Translations under genes and position numbers: made by a program
Origin: Bacillus sp. RO1
Lineage (GTDB): Bacteria > Bacillota > Bacilli > Bacillales > Bacillaceae_I
DNA: 64,000 nt
Assembly: GCF_012524115.1 (NCBI RefSeq)
Contig: NZ_JAAZWB010000052.1
Location: 44,269 to 108,268, forward strand
Direction: 5' to 3'
Shown: one piece after another, positions 45,496-54,528 of the stretch
Numbering within the stretch: the stretch's first letter is position 1
Layout: each line of letters starts with the position of its first letter
The notes under the pieces: model-generated
What the model was told of the DNA's origin: nothing
The model's database searches: none
What the model saw: the letters and a program-made list of their open reading frames with translations, nothing else

Positions 45496-45530
45496 GGACA
45501 AGACGACAAAAGTCTTGTTCTTTTTTTTAT
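45496..45530 (+). terminator. Terminator of the pilus operon
   Basis: GGACAAGAC pairs with GTCTTGTTC around a short loop, followed by eight Ts. Confidence 0.85.
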
Positions 45531-45598
45531 GGCCTATGATAGGATGAAACAAATCTGACCAAGACAAAAATTGTCAAATGTACACGGAGGTGGGAAAA

Positions 45599-46720
45599 GT
45601 GGACAATCACCAGGTGAAAATAAAAATTAATGGGAAAGAAAATTCGTACGGCTACGGTAAAAAGAAAAAAAAGCACATTAAGGAGAAAATACAGACACAG
45701 CAAAAGGATGTTCCGGTAAGAGATGATTTCCCGGAAGAGGAAAAGCCAATCATCATTGTAGATGAAACTGCAGCAGCAGCGGAGAAAAAAGAGGAAGAAT
45801 TTGAGTGGGTCCTTCCAGAAGAAACACCAGAGAAACCAAAAAATAACAGTGAAGATTCTTCAACTAAGCCCTCTTATATTGAAGATCTCCGCCAGCTGAA
45901 CAAGGAAAAAGGAAAAGGATCGAAAGTGCGGCCAGCCCCGTTTGGAAAAAAGAAAAAATTAGCCCCTCCATCTTTCTCCAAACAGTTATTGGTTTCCATT
46001 GGAATGGCAATCGGAATTGGAACCTGTCTCGGTTTTCTCATTTTAGGAGTCATGAACATGTCAGATTCACCTGTTAATCCTTCCGTGCCTACAGCTGCCC
46101 CGGCTCCAACAGGGTCAAATGAACAAACAGACACTCCAGCAGCTGTAAATGGGGATGGCAGTGCTACCATTGCTGCTCAAAATATTTCCGTTCTCCAGGC
46201 TGGTGCTTTTTCCACACAGGATGGTGCACAGGCAGAAATGGACAAACTGAAAGCTGCTGGTTTACCTGCAGTTGCTGTCGGATCTGAACCAACCTTTGTC
46301 TTGATGGCGGTAGGACATAGTGTGGATGGGATGAAACAGATTGCAACAGGAGTTAAAGATAAGGGCTTTGAACCTTTTGCGAAAGAAATATCCTTATCAG
46401 AAAAAACACTAGACTCCCTTACGCAACAAGATACGCAAGTACTGCAAGAGGGACAAGTGTTGTACAATCAGTTAACGGTGGCGACAGCTCTTTTATTACA
46501 AGGCAGCTCTCTAGACAGCTCAACAGCAGAAGGTTTAAATGCAACCTATGAAAAAGTGACAGCCATTAAAGATGCCGAACTCTCAGAAATAACAAAAGGA
46601 TGGAAAGCATCCCTTGACGGCGCCTACCAGGACCTAAAATCCTACCAAGATTCTAAAAATGCCCAAACCCTATGGAACGCCCAACAAAAACTCTTAGATG
46701 CCACAGCATTCCTATACTAA
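45599..46720 (+). CDS. spoIIB: Stage II sporulation protein SpoIIB
   Basis: 373 aa. A basic and acidic cytoplasmic region (1-130, with a KKKKKH tract) is followed by a single transmembrane helix (about 135-158) and a SPOR-like domain (about 200-270, NISVLQAGAFSTQDGAQAEM) that binds denuded glycan at septa. In B. subtilis it helps engulfment and septal thinning. GTG 45599 is used because GGAGG stands eight bases upstream. The order comC-spoIIB-maf-radC supports the name. Confidence 0.88.
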   Translation: MDNHQVKIKINGKENSYGYGKKKKKHIKEKIQTQQKDVPVRDDFPEEEKPIIIVDETAAAAEKKEEEFEWVLPEETPEKPKNNSEDSSTKPSYIEDLRQLNKEKGKGSKVRPAPFGKKKKLAPPSFSKQLLVSIGMAIGIGTCLGFLILGVMNMSDSPVNPSVPTAAPAPTGSNEQTDTPAAVNGDGSATIAAQNISVLQAGAFSTQDGAQAEMDKLKAAGLPAVAVGSEPTFVLMAVGHSVDGMKQIATGVKDKGFEPFAKEISLSEKTLDSLTQQDTQVLQEGQVLYNQLTVATALLLQGSSLDSSTAEGLNATYEKVTAIKDAELSEITKGWKASLDGAYQDLKSYQDSKNAQTLWNAQQKLLDATAFLY

Positions 46721-46735
46721 ACGCTAGATGGATCA

Positions 46736-46769
46736 AAAGCCTCAAAAACAAATTTTGAGGCTTTTTTTC
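46736..46769 (+). terminator. Terminator of spoIIB
   Basis: AAAGCCTCAAAA pairs with TTTTGAGGCTTT around a five-base loop, then a T tract. Confidence 0.88.
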
Positions 46770-46885
46770 TGGTCAAAAAAGAATCTTTATAAAATGCCAT
46801 AAGAAATTTGTTCCACCGACTTTCTTTGTGTTAGGATTAACCTGTATCTCTCGAATTTCTAACTATTTGCGGAAGGTGATAAAAC

Positions 46886-47443
46886 ATGAAACCTCTTATT
46901 TTAGCCTCAGGATCCCCCAGAAGAAAGGAACTTCTCCAACAAGTACATCTCCCATTCACAGTGAAGGTAAGCAACATCGAAGAAACCTTCGATCCAGAAT
47001 TAACACCAGAAGAAATCGCCACTACTCTTGCCTATCAAAAAGCCCAAAGTGTTTTTCAAGAAAATCAAGAAGCCGTTGTGATCGGCTCTGATACAATTGT
47101 TGTCCTTGGTGATAAGGTGCTTGGAAAACCGGAAAGTGAAGATGAAGCAAGAGCTACTTTAAGAACATTAAGTGGAAACACACACCATGTCATCAGTGGA
47201 GTGGCTATCCTCAGTAAGGAAAAAGAAGTAACCTTTTATGAAAAGACATCTGTTACGTTTTGGGAACTGACGGATGAGGATATTAATTTCTACATTCAAT
47301 CAGGAGAACCGATGGATAAGGCAGGTTCTTATGGTATTCAAGAAGTAGGAGCTCTTTTTGTAAAAGAAATTAAAGGAGATTACTTTTCTATTGTGGGGCT
47401 TCCGCTTTCAAGAACGGTTCGTGAATTGAAAAGTTTTCGATAA
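46886..47443 (+). CDS. maf: Maf nucleoside triphosphate pyrophosphatase
   Basis: 185-aa house-cleaning pyrophosphatase of the Maf family (dTTP/UTP type by similarity to Bacillus Maf), linked to septum formation. It begins ILASGSPRRKELL and has the conserved IGSDTIVVLGDKVLGKP and DKAGSYGIQ segments. GGAAGGTGATAAAAC precedes the ATG. It is followed by radC, as in B. subtilis. Confidence 0.95.
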   Translation: MKPLILASGSPRRKELLQQVHLPFTVKVSNIEETFDPELTPEEIATTLAYQKAQSVFQENQEAVVIGSDTIVVLGDKVLGKPESEDEARATLRTLSGNTHHVISGVAILSKEKEVTFYEKTSVTFWELTDEDINFYIQSGEPMDKAGSYGIQEVGALFVKEIKGDYFSIVGLPLSRTVRELKSFR

Positions 47444-47488
47444 AATGACCTTTGTATGACCCTCCATCTATTTAAGGAGGAAAATGAA

Positions 47489-48187
47489 TTGGAATCCACT
47501 AAATCCACAGCACTGATGATTAAAGATTACCCTGAAGATCAACGGCCGAGAGAGAGAATGATCCAGGATGGCCCAAAAAGTCTGTCCAATCACGAGCTCC
47601 TTGCAATTTTGCTTCGTACGGGTTCCAAAGAGGAATCTGTCCTGCAACTCGCAAATAAATTGTTGGTTAATTTTGAAGGGCTGCGGTTGTTAAAGGACGC
47701 ATCAATTGAAGAGATAACTGACACAAAAGGTATCGGGAAGGTAAAGGCTGTCCAATTAATGGCAGCGGTGGAACTTGGGAGAAGAATTCACCGGCTACAA
47801 TATGAGGACAGGTACGTTATCCGGTCTCCTGAGGATGCAGCCAATTATGTCATGGAAGATATGCGCTTTCTATCACAAGAGCATTTTGTCTGCCTTTACT
47901 TGAATACAAAAAATCAGGTTCTTCACCAGCAAACTGTCTTTATTGGAAGTTTGAATGCGAGCATCGTTCATCCGCGCGAGGTGTTCAAGGAAGCTTTTAG
48001 GCGTTCAGCGGCATCCTTCATTTGTATCCATAATCATCCATCCGGAGATCCAGCTCCTAGTCGTGAAGACATAGATGTGACGAAACGTCTCAGCGAATGC
48101 GGAAAGCTAATAGGCATAGAGCTTTTGGACCATTTAATCATTGGTGATCAGAAATTCATCAGTTTGAAAGAAAAAGGCTATGTGTAA
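47489..48187 (+). CDS. radC: RadC family protein (JAB1/MPN-type metallo-hydrolase)
   Basis: 232 aa with a helix-hairpin-helix part (about 55-100, IEEITDTKGIGKVKAVQLMAA) and a JAMM/MPN domain with metal motif HNHPSGDPAPSREDIDVT. DNA-repair involvement is historical; the biochemical role is not settled. TTG 47489 follows AAGGAGG by eight bases; the longer frame from 47456 lacks a ribosome binding site. An ATG at 47484 is out of frame. Confidence 0.93.
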   Translation: MESTKSTALMIKDYPEDQRPRERMIQDGPKSLSNHELLAILLRTGSKEESVLQLANKLLVNFEGLRLLKDASIEEITDTKGIGKVKAVQLMAAVELGRRIHRLQYEDRYVIRSPEDAANYVMEDMRFLSQEHFVCLYLNTKNQVLHQQTVFIGSLNASIVHPREVFKEAFRRSAASFICIHNHPSGDPAPSREDIDVTKRLSECGKLIGIELLDHLIIGDQKFISLKEKGYV

Positions 48188-48380
48188 GTACTATGCTTTT
48201 TTCATATCCTACGCTATAATATTACTCATGAGTTTGGAAGGACAACCTTCTTAATCCATCAAATTTCTACAATAAACATTATCCACATGTTAATGAAAAT
48301 ATATGGGCATGCTGCGTCCGTTTAATCACTTTTCATTTACCACTATTACGCATTAGTATCAGAAAGGGAGATACACTTAT

Positions 48381-49397
48381 ATGTTTGGAACGAGAGATCT
48401 TGGTATTGACTTGGGAACAGCCAATACATTAGTTTTTATTAAAGGAAAAGGGATTGTTGTGCGTGAGCCTTCTGTTGTGGCTCTGCAAACCGACACAAGA
48501 TCCATTGTTGCGGTCGGGAACGATGCAAAGAATATGATCGGTCGTACGCCGGGGAATGTTGTCGCATTGCGTCCGATGAAAGACGGAGTTATTGCTGACT
48601 ATGAAACAACGGCAACGATGATGAAATATTATATTAAACAAGCGTTAAAAAACAAAAGCTCCTTTTCCCGTAAGCCTTATGTGATGGTATGTGTACCATC
48701 CGGTATTACAGCGGTAGAAGAAAGAGCGGTAATTGATGCGACTCGCCAAGCAGGTGCTCGTGACGCATACCCAATCGAAGAACCGTTTGCAGCAGCAATT
48801 GGTGCCAATCTTCCGGTTTGGGAACCAACTGGAAGCATGGTTGTGGATATCGGTGGCGGTACCACAGAAGTTGCCATCATTTCACTAGGTGGAATTGTCA
48901 CCAGCCAGTCCATCCGAGTTGCCGGAGATGAAATGGATGATGCAATCATTGCATATATCCGCAAAAATTATAACCTGATGATCGGGGAGCGAACTGCGGA
49001 AGCATTGAAGCTTGAAGTTGGTTCTGCAGGAAATCCAGAAGGCATTGAACCAATGGATATCCGTGGTCGTGACCTATTGACAGGATTGCCTAAAACGGTA
49101 GAAATCAGTGCTAAAGAAGTGGGAGAAGCGTTAAAAGATACAGTAACGGCTATCGTTGATTCTGTAAAAGCTACATTAGAACGCACTCCACCAGAATTAG
49201 CATCGGATATTATGGATCGCGGAATCGTACTTACTGGGGGCGGAGCACTACTTCGCAACTTAGATAAAGTGATCAGTGAAGAAACGAAAATGCCGGTTAT
49301 CATTGCTGAAAACCCATTGGATTGTGTTGCCATTGGAACAGGGAAAGCATTAGATTATATTGATGAGTTTAAAAAGAAATCAAGAGATTATCGCTAA
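48381..49397 (+). CDS. mreB: Rod-shape determining protein MreB
   Basis: 338-aa bacterial actin that guides lateral wall synthesis. Nucleotide-binding signatures [23 protein letters not shown] and [11 protein letters not shown] are intact. GAAAGGGAG stands before ATG 48381. The 193-bp region upstream contains TATAAT at 48215-48220 as a possible promoter element. It heads mreBCD-minCD. Confidence 0.97.
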   Translation: MFGTRDLGIDLGTANTLVFIKGKGIVVREPSVVALQTDTRSIVAVGNDAKNMIGRTPGNVVALRPMKDGVIADYETTATMMKYYIKQALKNKSSFSRKPYVMVCVPSGITAVEERAVIDATRQAGARDAYPIEEPFAAAIGANLPVWEPTGSMVVDIGGGTTEVAIISLGGIVTSQSIRVAGDEMDDAIIAYIRKNYNLMIGERTAEALKLEVGSAGNPEGIEPMDIRGRDLLTGLPKTVEISAKEVGEALKDTVTAIVDSVKATLERTPPELASDIMDRGIVLTGGGALLRNLDKVISEETKMPVIIAENPLDCVAIGTGKALDYIDEFKKKSRDYR

Positions 49398-49411
49398 GTA
49401 GGTGTTAAGTC

Positions 49412-50293
49412 ATGCCACAATTTTTCCTCAATAAAAGGTTGATTATTTTGTTGGTGAGCTTAATTTTTCTGGTGGCATTGATTGGTTTCTCTTTAAAAGA
49501 ACGGGACGATTTGACATGGCCTGAACAGTTTGTAAAAGACACCACAGGCTTTGTCCAATCTATCTTTTATAGGCCCGCACATGTTGTCGCGGGCTTCTTT
49601 GATAATGTAGGATATCTAAAGGATACGTATGAAGAGAATAAAGTGCTGCGTGCTAGACTAGAAGAATATGCTCTCTTAGAAACGAAAGTCCAAAAGCTAG
49701 AACAAGAAAATGAAGAATTCCGCGAAGTGATCGGCGAGCTCGATTCACTGAGCGATTATGAACCAAAACCAGCCACAGTGATTGGCAGAAATCCAGATCA
49801 ATGGGTCGAACAAATTACACTGAATAAGGGTAAGCAAAATGGCGTGGAAAAAGATATGGCCGTTATCACATCTGGCGGCCTGATCGGTAAAATCAAGCAG
49901 GCCAATGCTTTCACTTCCACTGTGCAATTGTTGAGTTCACTGGATCCTAAGAATCGAATCTCTGCATACATACAAGGAGAAGAAGATATCTTCGGATTGA
50001 TTGAAGGATATGATGAAGAAAAAGGTGCCCTGCTATTGAAAAGAATTCCTCACCAAGCAGAAGTAAAAGAAGGGGAGACCGTTCTATCCTCTGGCCTTGG
50101 TGGTGTATTCCCTGAAGGATTAATGATTGGGGAAGTAACGGAAGTCGTGGCAGATGAGTATGGATTAACGCAAATGGCTTATGTTAAGCCTGCAGCTGAT
50201 TTCTATGACATCAACCAAGTAATGATAGTTAAACGAACACTAATTTCCGAGGAAGTATCTGACGAAGCACCTAAAGAGGGGGGCTCTGAGTGA
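49412..50293 (+). CDS. mreC: Rod-shape determining protein MreC
   Basis: 293-aa bitopic protein: one transmembrane helix (about 10-28), coiled coil (about 68-112) and extracellular beta domains (VIGRNPDQWVEQITLNKG, ITSGGLIGKI, VLSSGLGGVFPEGLMIGEV). It links MreB to wall synthases. Its stop overlaps the mreD start by four bases (GTGA). Confidence 0.95.
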   Translation: MPQFFLNKRLIILLVSLIFLVALIGFSLKERDDLTWPEQFVKDTTGFVQSIFYRPAHVVAGFFDNVGYLKDTYEENKVLRARLEEYALLETKVQKLEQENEEFREVIGELDSLSDYEPKPATVIGRNPDQWVEQITLNKGKQNGVEKDMAVITSGGLIGKIKQANAFTSTVQLLSSLDPKNRISAYIQGEEDIFGLIEGYDEEKGALLLKRIPHQAEVKEGETVLSSGLGGVFPEGLMIGEVTEVVADEYGLTQMAYVKPAADFYDINQVMIVKRTLISEEVSDEAPKEGGSE

Positions 50294-50814
50294 GAAAGTA
50301 CATCTTACCAGCCCTGCTTCTTTTCTTGTTTATCCTGGAAAGCATGAGTGTGGACTTCTTTGGACTGCACAGCTTTCATGAAGAATGGATTATTGTGCCA
50401 AGGTTTATGCTGATTGTCATTGTTTTATGTGCCATCTACACAAGCCCCTATGTAGGTTTGATTTGCGCGATGCTCTTCGGCTTTTTGTACGATGTCGTTT
50501 ACACAGAAATTTTAGGTGTGTACCTGTTCGCATTTGGAATATCCGTCTATATCGTGTCAGGTATCTTACGGTTTGTGAATACAAATTACTTGATCTCCTT
50601 CCTAATGGTGCTGGTGTCCATCTCCATTACAGAGCATCTCGTATTTGGCATTCACTCCCTGATCGGAACCACAGAACTGACACATTCCGACTTCCTATCC
50701 ATGCGCATGGTACCAACACTCATCTTCAATGCCATCATCGCATCAATTCTGCTCTTCCCAATCAAACTGTTCATGGAACGCCTGGCAATCGAGCAGAAAG
50801 ATGAGTTGACTTAA
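50290..50814 (+). CDS. mreD: Rod-shape determining protein MreD
   Basis: 174-aa protein with five or six transmembrane helices, start GTG 50290 overlapping mreC. ICAMLFGFLYDVVYTEILG is the conserved family segment. It completes mreBCD; a repeat element and terminator separate it from minC. Confidence 0.94.
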   Translation: MRKYILPALLLFLFILESMSVDFFGLHSFHEEWIIVPRFMLIVIVLCAIYTSPYVGLICAMLFGFLYDVVYTEILGVYLFAFGISVYIVSGILRFVNTNYLISFLMVLVSISITEHLVFGIHSLIGTTELTHSDFLSMRMVPTLIFNAIIASILLFPIKLFMERLAIEQKDELT

Positions 50815-50854
50815 AAGGAAATATAGAGTAGTTGATTAATAAATGGGATTTCTA

Positions 50855-50981
50855 GCTGTTGATTGGAACGGAAGGCTGAGACTCCTGTGGGGGAGTAGCG
50901 ACAATGTTGAGACCCCGCAGCGGAGCGAGGAGGCTCAAGGTCGCCCCGCGGAAAGCGAAGCCTGGCGTGGAAATCAACAGC
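50855..50981 (+). repeat. Dispersed intergenic repeat, copy H (type 1)
   Basis: Perfect ends GCTGTTGATT / AATCAACAGC with the full set of core blocks. It lies between mreD and the terminator that precedes minC. Confidence 0.92.
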
Positions 50982-51000
50982 GGCGTATAGTTAATCCTAA

Positions 51001-51034
51001 AAAAGCCCAATCCCTAAAAAAGGGACGGGCTTTT
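51001..51034 (+). terminator. Terminator between mreD and minC
   Basis: AAAAGCCCAATCCC pairs with GGGACGGGCTTTT around AAAAA-rich loop bases. It separates the mre and min transcripts. Confidence 0.8.
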
Positions 51035-51135
51035 CCATTACATACTAATTCTAGCAATCTTTTTTTATTTTATGAGTATAGGAAAAAGGAAATAGAAGGA
51101 CAATGTCGAATTATATACTTGTTGAGGTGAACGTC

Positions 51136-51822
51136 GTGAATAGACAAAAACAACAGTATGTAACCATTAAGGGCACAAAAGAGGGCCTAACCCTGCATCT
51201 CGATGATACATGCTCATTTCAAGAGCTTTTAGCTGAAATAGAAGCAAAACTAACGTCGAATAGCAATCCAGACGAAACCCCGCTCTTAGGAGTACGTTTA
51301 AAAGTAGGGAATCGTTTTCTAACCAATAAGCAACAAGAAAAACTGCGAGATGTAATACGAAGCAAGAAAAACTTTATCGTGGAAGATATCGAAAGCAATG
51401 TTGTCACAAAAGAACAGGCCATTCAGTGGAAAAAGGAATCAGAAATTGTTCCCGTTGCACGGATGATCCGTTCAGGACAAGTCCTCGAGGTAGAGGGAGA
51501 CCTTCTACTCATTGGCGATGTGAATCCCGGTGGAACAGTGAAGGCAGGCGGCAATGTCTTTGTCCTTGGCGCATTGCGCGGCAGCGCGTATGCAGGACTT
51601 CAAGGAAAAAAAGATGCCGTCATTGCTGCGAGCTTGATGAAGCCGACCTTGCTTTCTATCGATAACACGATAAACCGCGCTCCAGATTTAAGTGAGCAAC
51701 TAGAAGGAAGCAGTGAAATGGAGTGCGCCTATATAAATGATTCAGATCAAATTGTCATAGACCGCTTACAATTGCTTTCACAACTAAGACCGATGTTAAC
51801 ACGGCTTGAAAGGAGAATGTAA
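51136..51822 (+). CDS. minC: Septum site-determining protein MinC
   Basis: 228-aa FtsZ inhibitor. The N-terminal domain ([19 protein letters not shown]) contacts FtsZ. The C-terminal beta-helix (about 108-215, [23 protein letters not shown] and [12 protein letters not shown]) binds MinD. GTG 51136 is preceded by TTGAGGTGA; the longer frame is not conserved. It overlaps no gene but lies three bases before minD. Confidence 0.95.
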   Translation: MNRQKQQYVTIKGTKEGLTLHLDDTCSFQELLAEIEAKLTSNSNPDETPLLGVRLKVGNRFLTNKQQEKLRDVIRSKKNFIVEDIESNVVTKEQAIQWKKESEIVPVARMIRSGQVLEVEGDLLLIGDVNPGGTVKAGGNVFVLGALRGSAYAGLQGKKDAVIAASLMKPTLLSIDNTINRAPDLSEQLEGSSEMECAYINDSDQIVIDRLQLLSQLRPMLTRLERRM

Positions 51823-51825
51823 CAA

Positions 51826-52626
51826 GTGGGAGAGGCTATCGTAATTACTTCTGGTAAGGGTGGAGTCGGGAAGACAACAACTTCTGCAAATATCGGGACG
51901 GCTCTTGCCTTGCAAGGAAAAAGAGTATGTTTAGTAGATACAGATATCGGGCTAAGAAACCTCGATGTTGTCATGGGGCTTGAAAACCGCATCATTTATG
52001 ACCTGGTCGACGTTATCGAAGGACGTTGCAAAACGCACCAGGCCTTAATCAATGATAAACGATTTGAATGCTTAAAACTTCTGCCTGCTGCCCAAACGAG
52101 TGATAAATCGGCAGTAAAACCTGAACAGATGAAGAAGCTGGTTGCAGAGCTAAAACAAGACTATGACTATATCATCATAGACTGTCCTGCAGGAATCGAA
52201 CAAGGCTTTCAAAATGCCATTGCCGGCGCCGACAGAGCCATTGTCGTGACCACGCCTGAAGTTTCCTCTGTTAGGGACGCAGATCGAATTATCGGACTGC
52301 TTGAAAAAGAAGAAAATATGGAACCACCAAGGCTTGTAGTCAACCGTATCCGAAACCACATGGTGAAGAACGGTGAGATGCTCGATGTTGATGAAATTGT
52401 ATCCATACTGGCAATCGATATCATCGGAATCGTTGCAGACGATGACAGTGTCATCCGTGCCTCTAACAGCGGCGAACCAATCGTCATGGATACAACAAGC
52501 AAAGCATCCATTGCTTACCGCAACATTGCAAGGCGTATCTTAGGTGAATCCGTTCCGTTACAGTCCCTTGAAGATGAAAACAGGGGAGTCATGTTTAAAA
52601 TTAAAAAGTTCTTTGGTGTACGCTAA
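51826..52626 (+). CDS. minD: Septum site-determining ATPase MinD
   Basis: 266-aa deviant-Walker ATPase with SGKGGVGKTT (8-17), IDCPAGIEQGF, and a C-terminal amphipathic membrane-targeting helix VMFKIKKFFGVR. It positions MinC at the poles. Start GTG 51826 after GGAGAATGTAAC. A terminator follows. Confidence 0.97.
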   Translation: MGEAIVITSGKGGVGKTTTSANIGTALALQGKRVCLVDTDIGLRNLDVVMGLENRIIYDLVDVIEGRCKTHQALINDKRFECLKLLPAAQTSDKSAVKPEQMKKLVAELKQDYDYIIIDCPAGIEQGFQNAIAGADRAIVVTTPEVSSVRDADRIIGLLEKEENMEPPRLVVNRIRNHMVKNGEMLDVDEIVSILAIDIIGIVADDDSVIRASNSGEPIVMDTTSKASIAYRNIARRILGESVPLQSLEDENRGVMFKIKKFFGVR

Positions 52627-52640
52627 GGAAATGATTCAGG

Positions 52641-52667
52641 CCGTCTCTATTTATAGGGGCGGTTTTA
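52641..52667 (+). terminator. Terminator of minCD
   Basis: CCGTCTCTA pairs with TAGGGGCGG (two G-U pairs), followed by TTTTA. Confidence 0.65.
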
Positions 52668-52675
52668 TTATAATG

Positions 52676-52704
52676 AAAAAGCCAGCTCTGAATTAGAGCT
52701 AGCT
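52676..52704 (-). terminator. Terminator of the minus-strand pilin-like gene
   Basis: On the minus strand CTAGCTCT pairs with AGAGCTGG, followed by C and five Ts. Confidence 0.7.
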
Positions 52705-52708
52705 TACC

Positions 52709-53977
52709 TCAAGGCTTTTTCACTACAGTAATACTATTTTTAGAAGGGTTTGTGCATGAGTCAGCCTGAACAACAATCGGTTCTGGCTTAAACCCAAATG
52801 AAACATTTCCTTCTACACAAATGCTACCGTTATCCAGCGTGATTGTTTTATCGAAAACAGCAGAGTTACCTACAATTATCCTTGCACCGTTTCCAACAGT
52901 TGTCTTTTGAGCAAATAAATTATTCTCCACATAAAGTTCCGTGTTGTCTTTTAACGTCAGATCGCTGGTGAACTTTCCAGAGTCTCCTACATATATATCA
53001 GCGTTTGCTTCTAGCGTGGCTTTTGCAGCCTGCAATTTATTCCCGATAATCAGTGAGGCACCATTCTTTAATTCGAGGTCTCCCGAAAGTCTTGCGTTGG
53101 ACAAAACATTAAGGGTGGAATTTCCTTTCACCTCTGTTTTACCGTCATTATAGAAAGTCTCCATTATGTTCAGGGATCCTGAAGAAAGTTCCAATTTACT
53201 TACATATAAGCTTTTGGGAAAACTATTGCAATGACCACCATTGTTGGGAGGATATTCAAGAGTCCCCGTTACTTTGTAATTATTGTTTGTATTAACATAC
53301 TTACAACTATTTAGATCCCCATTTGATAACTCTTCATAATTTCTAAAATTATCATTACTAATTTCTTCAAACTTCGTATTTTCTTCGTCAGGTTGTGGTT
53401 TTCCTGGAGCTTCGGGTTCAACCGGCTCATCCTCATTTTCTTTCCATTCTCTTATGACTTCTTCAAGAGGTGTAATCCTTGCGATCGCTGTATTCATGTC
53501 AAATTCTTGGCCTTGTTGGTTTACTAGTGTGAACTTCACTAGCAGCGGGGAATATATATCTACATTTGTTATACAATCATTTGCACTATCAATTGTTTTA
53601 TATGAGTTAGGGTTTTCAATTGCATTTACGAATTCTACGTTTTTGAATGTGTAATTTTCATTTCCTAAGGAATTAGTTAAAGTGGTGTCTAAATATATTT
53701 TTTCATTAGATTCGTAACATAAAGAATAAGAATAGAGCCCTTGATTTGAATCTGGCTCTTGATGTATTTGTCGCAATTTGGTAATAATTAAATTAGCTTC
53801 TTGTCTTAGGGCATTGTGCTCATAGGTAATTTTATTCTGCTTGGCAGCAGACACAAATACACTTGTTGCAAGGCCGATAACAATAGATCCGATCACGATA
53901 GTTGCGAGCAACTCAATAAGAGTTAAACCGCGTTCATTTTGAACATATTTTTTCAATTTCTTCACCACTTTATCCAT
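52709..53977 (-). CDS. Pilin-like protein with C-terminal beta-helix-type repeats
   Basis: 422 aa. Prepilin leader ending ERG before LTLIELLATIVIGSIVIGLA (Glu5 present), then a PulJ/GspJ-like N-terminal domain (about 20-175, QNKITYEHNALRQEANLIITKLRQ). A linker rich in E and P follows (PGKPQPDEENT). The last 165 residues (about 255-415) contain six or so units of about 20 residues ending in G-N or N-G turns (for example LTLKDNTELYVENNLFAQ), suggestive of a right-handed beta-helix like bactofilins. Only 27 bases separate it from the divergent pilin gene and no good ribosome binding site is visible, so the start may be slightly off. Confidence 0.78.
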   Translation of the reverse strand: MDKVVKKLKKYVQNERGLTLIELLATIVIGSIVIGLATSVFVSAAKQNKITYEHNALRQEANLIITKLRQIHQEPDSNQGLYSYSLCYESNEKIYLDTTLTNSLGNENYTFKNVEFVNAIENPNSYKTIDSANDCITNVDIYSPLLVKFTLVNQQGQEFDMNTAIARITPLEEVIREWKENEDEPVEPEAPGKPQPDEENTKFEEISNDNFRNYEELSNGDLNSCKYVNTNNNYKVTGTLEYPPNNGGHCNSFPKSLYVSKLELSSGSLNIMETFYNDGKTEVKGNSTLNVLSNARLSGDLELKNGASLIIGNKLQAAKATLEANADIYVGDSGKFTSDLTLKDNTELYVENNLFAQKTTVGNGARIIVGNSAVFDKTITLDNGSICVEGNVSFGFKPEPIVVQADSCTNPSKNSITVVKKP

Positions 53978-54004
53978 AAATTTAAAAAGAATAGTAGGTT
54001 GATT

Positions 54005-54514
54005 ATGTTGAAATTTACTAGGAAGAAGATAAATAATGACAGTGGTTTTACTTTGTTGGAGGTTTTAGTATCAATTGTCATATTAAGTATTATAATTTTA
54101 GCATTCTTAAGCTTTTTTTCACAAGCATTGCTTTTTTCTGTCAAAGAAGAAGATAATCTAGTTGGGGTGAATATCTCTGAAAGAATTTTGTATTATGTCG
54201 AAGGAAGTAGTACAATAGAATCAGTTCTAAGTACCAATACATACTCCTGTGATGCGGAACCTCATTCTTTAGTCTCGTACATTGCAGACCAAGACCCTCA
54301 AGATGAATGGCTATCCTATCCTCCAGACTACACAAAACTTTTTTTCACCCAAAATAATAGGACTTACTACTCATATGTTACCATATGTCAATCAACAGAG
54401 GAAACAGATTTAAACTTGCACCGAGTACATATTAAAACATATCAATCTATGAATAATGCTAGTCAGGACCGCTTTATTTATGAAACCTATCAATATGTAA
54501 ATCTTTTTGAATAG
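54005..54514 (+). CDS. Minor pilin-like protein (GspI/PulI-like)
   Basis: 169 aa. Leader NNDSG before FTLLEVLVSIVILSIIILAFLSFF (Glu5 present). A short soluble domain follows without repeats. ATG 54005 is chosen because it gives a normal basic leader (MLKFTRKKINNDSG); the frame is open upstream. The ribosome binding site is weak. It is followed after 14 bases by the third pilin-like gene. Confidence 0.8.
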   Translation: MLKFTRKKINNDSGFTLLEVLVSIVILSIIILAFLSFFSQALLFSVKEEDNLVGVNISERILYYVEGSSTIESVLSTNTYSCDAEPHSLVSYIADQDPQDEWLSYPPDYTKLFFTQNNRTYYSYVTICQSTEETDLNLHRVHIKTYQSMNNASQDRFIYETYQYVNLFE

Positions 54515-54528
54515 AAGGGGGATTTAAG

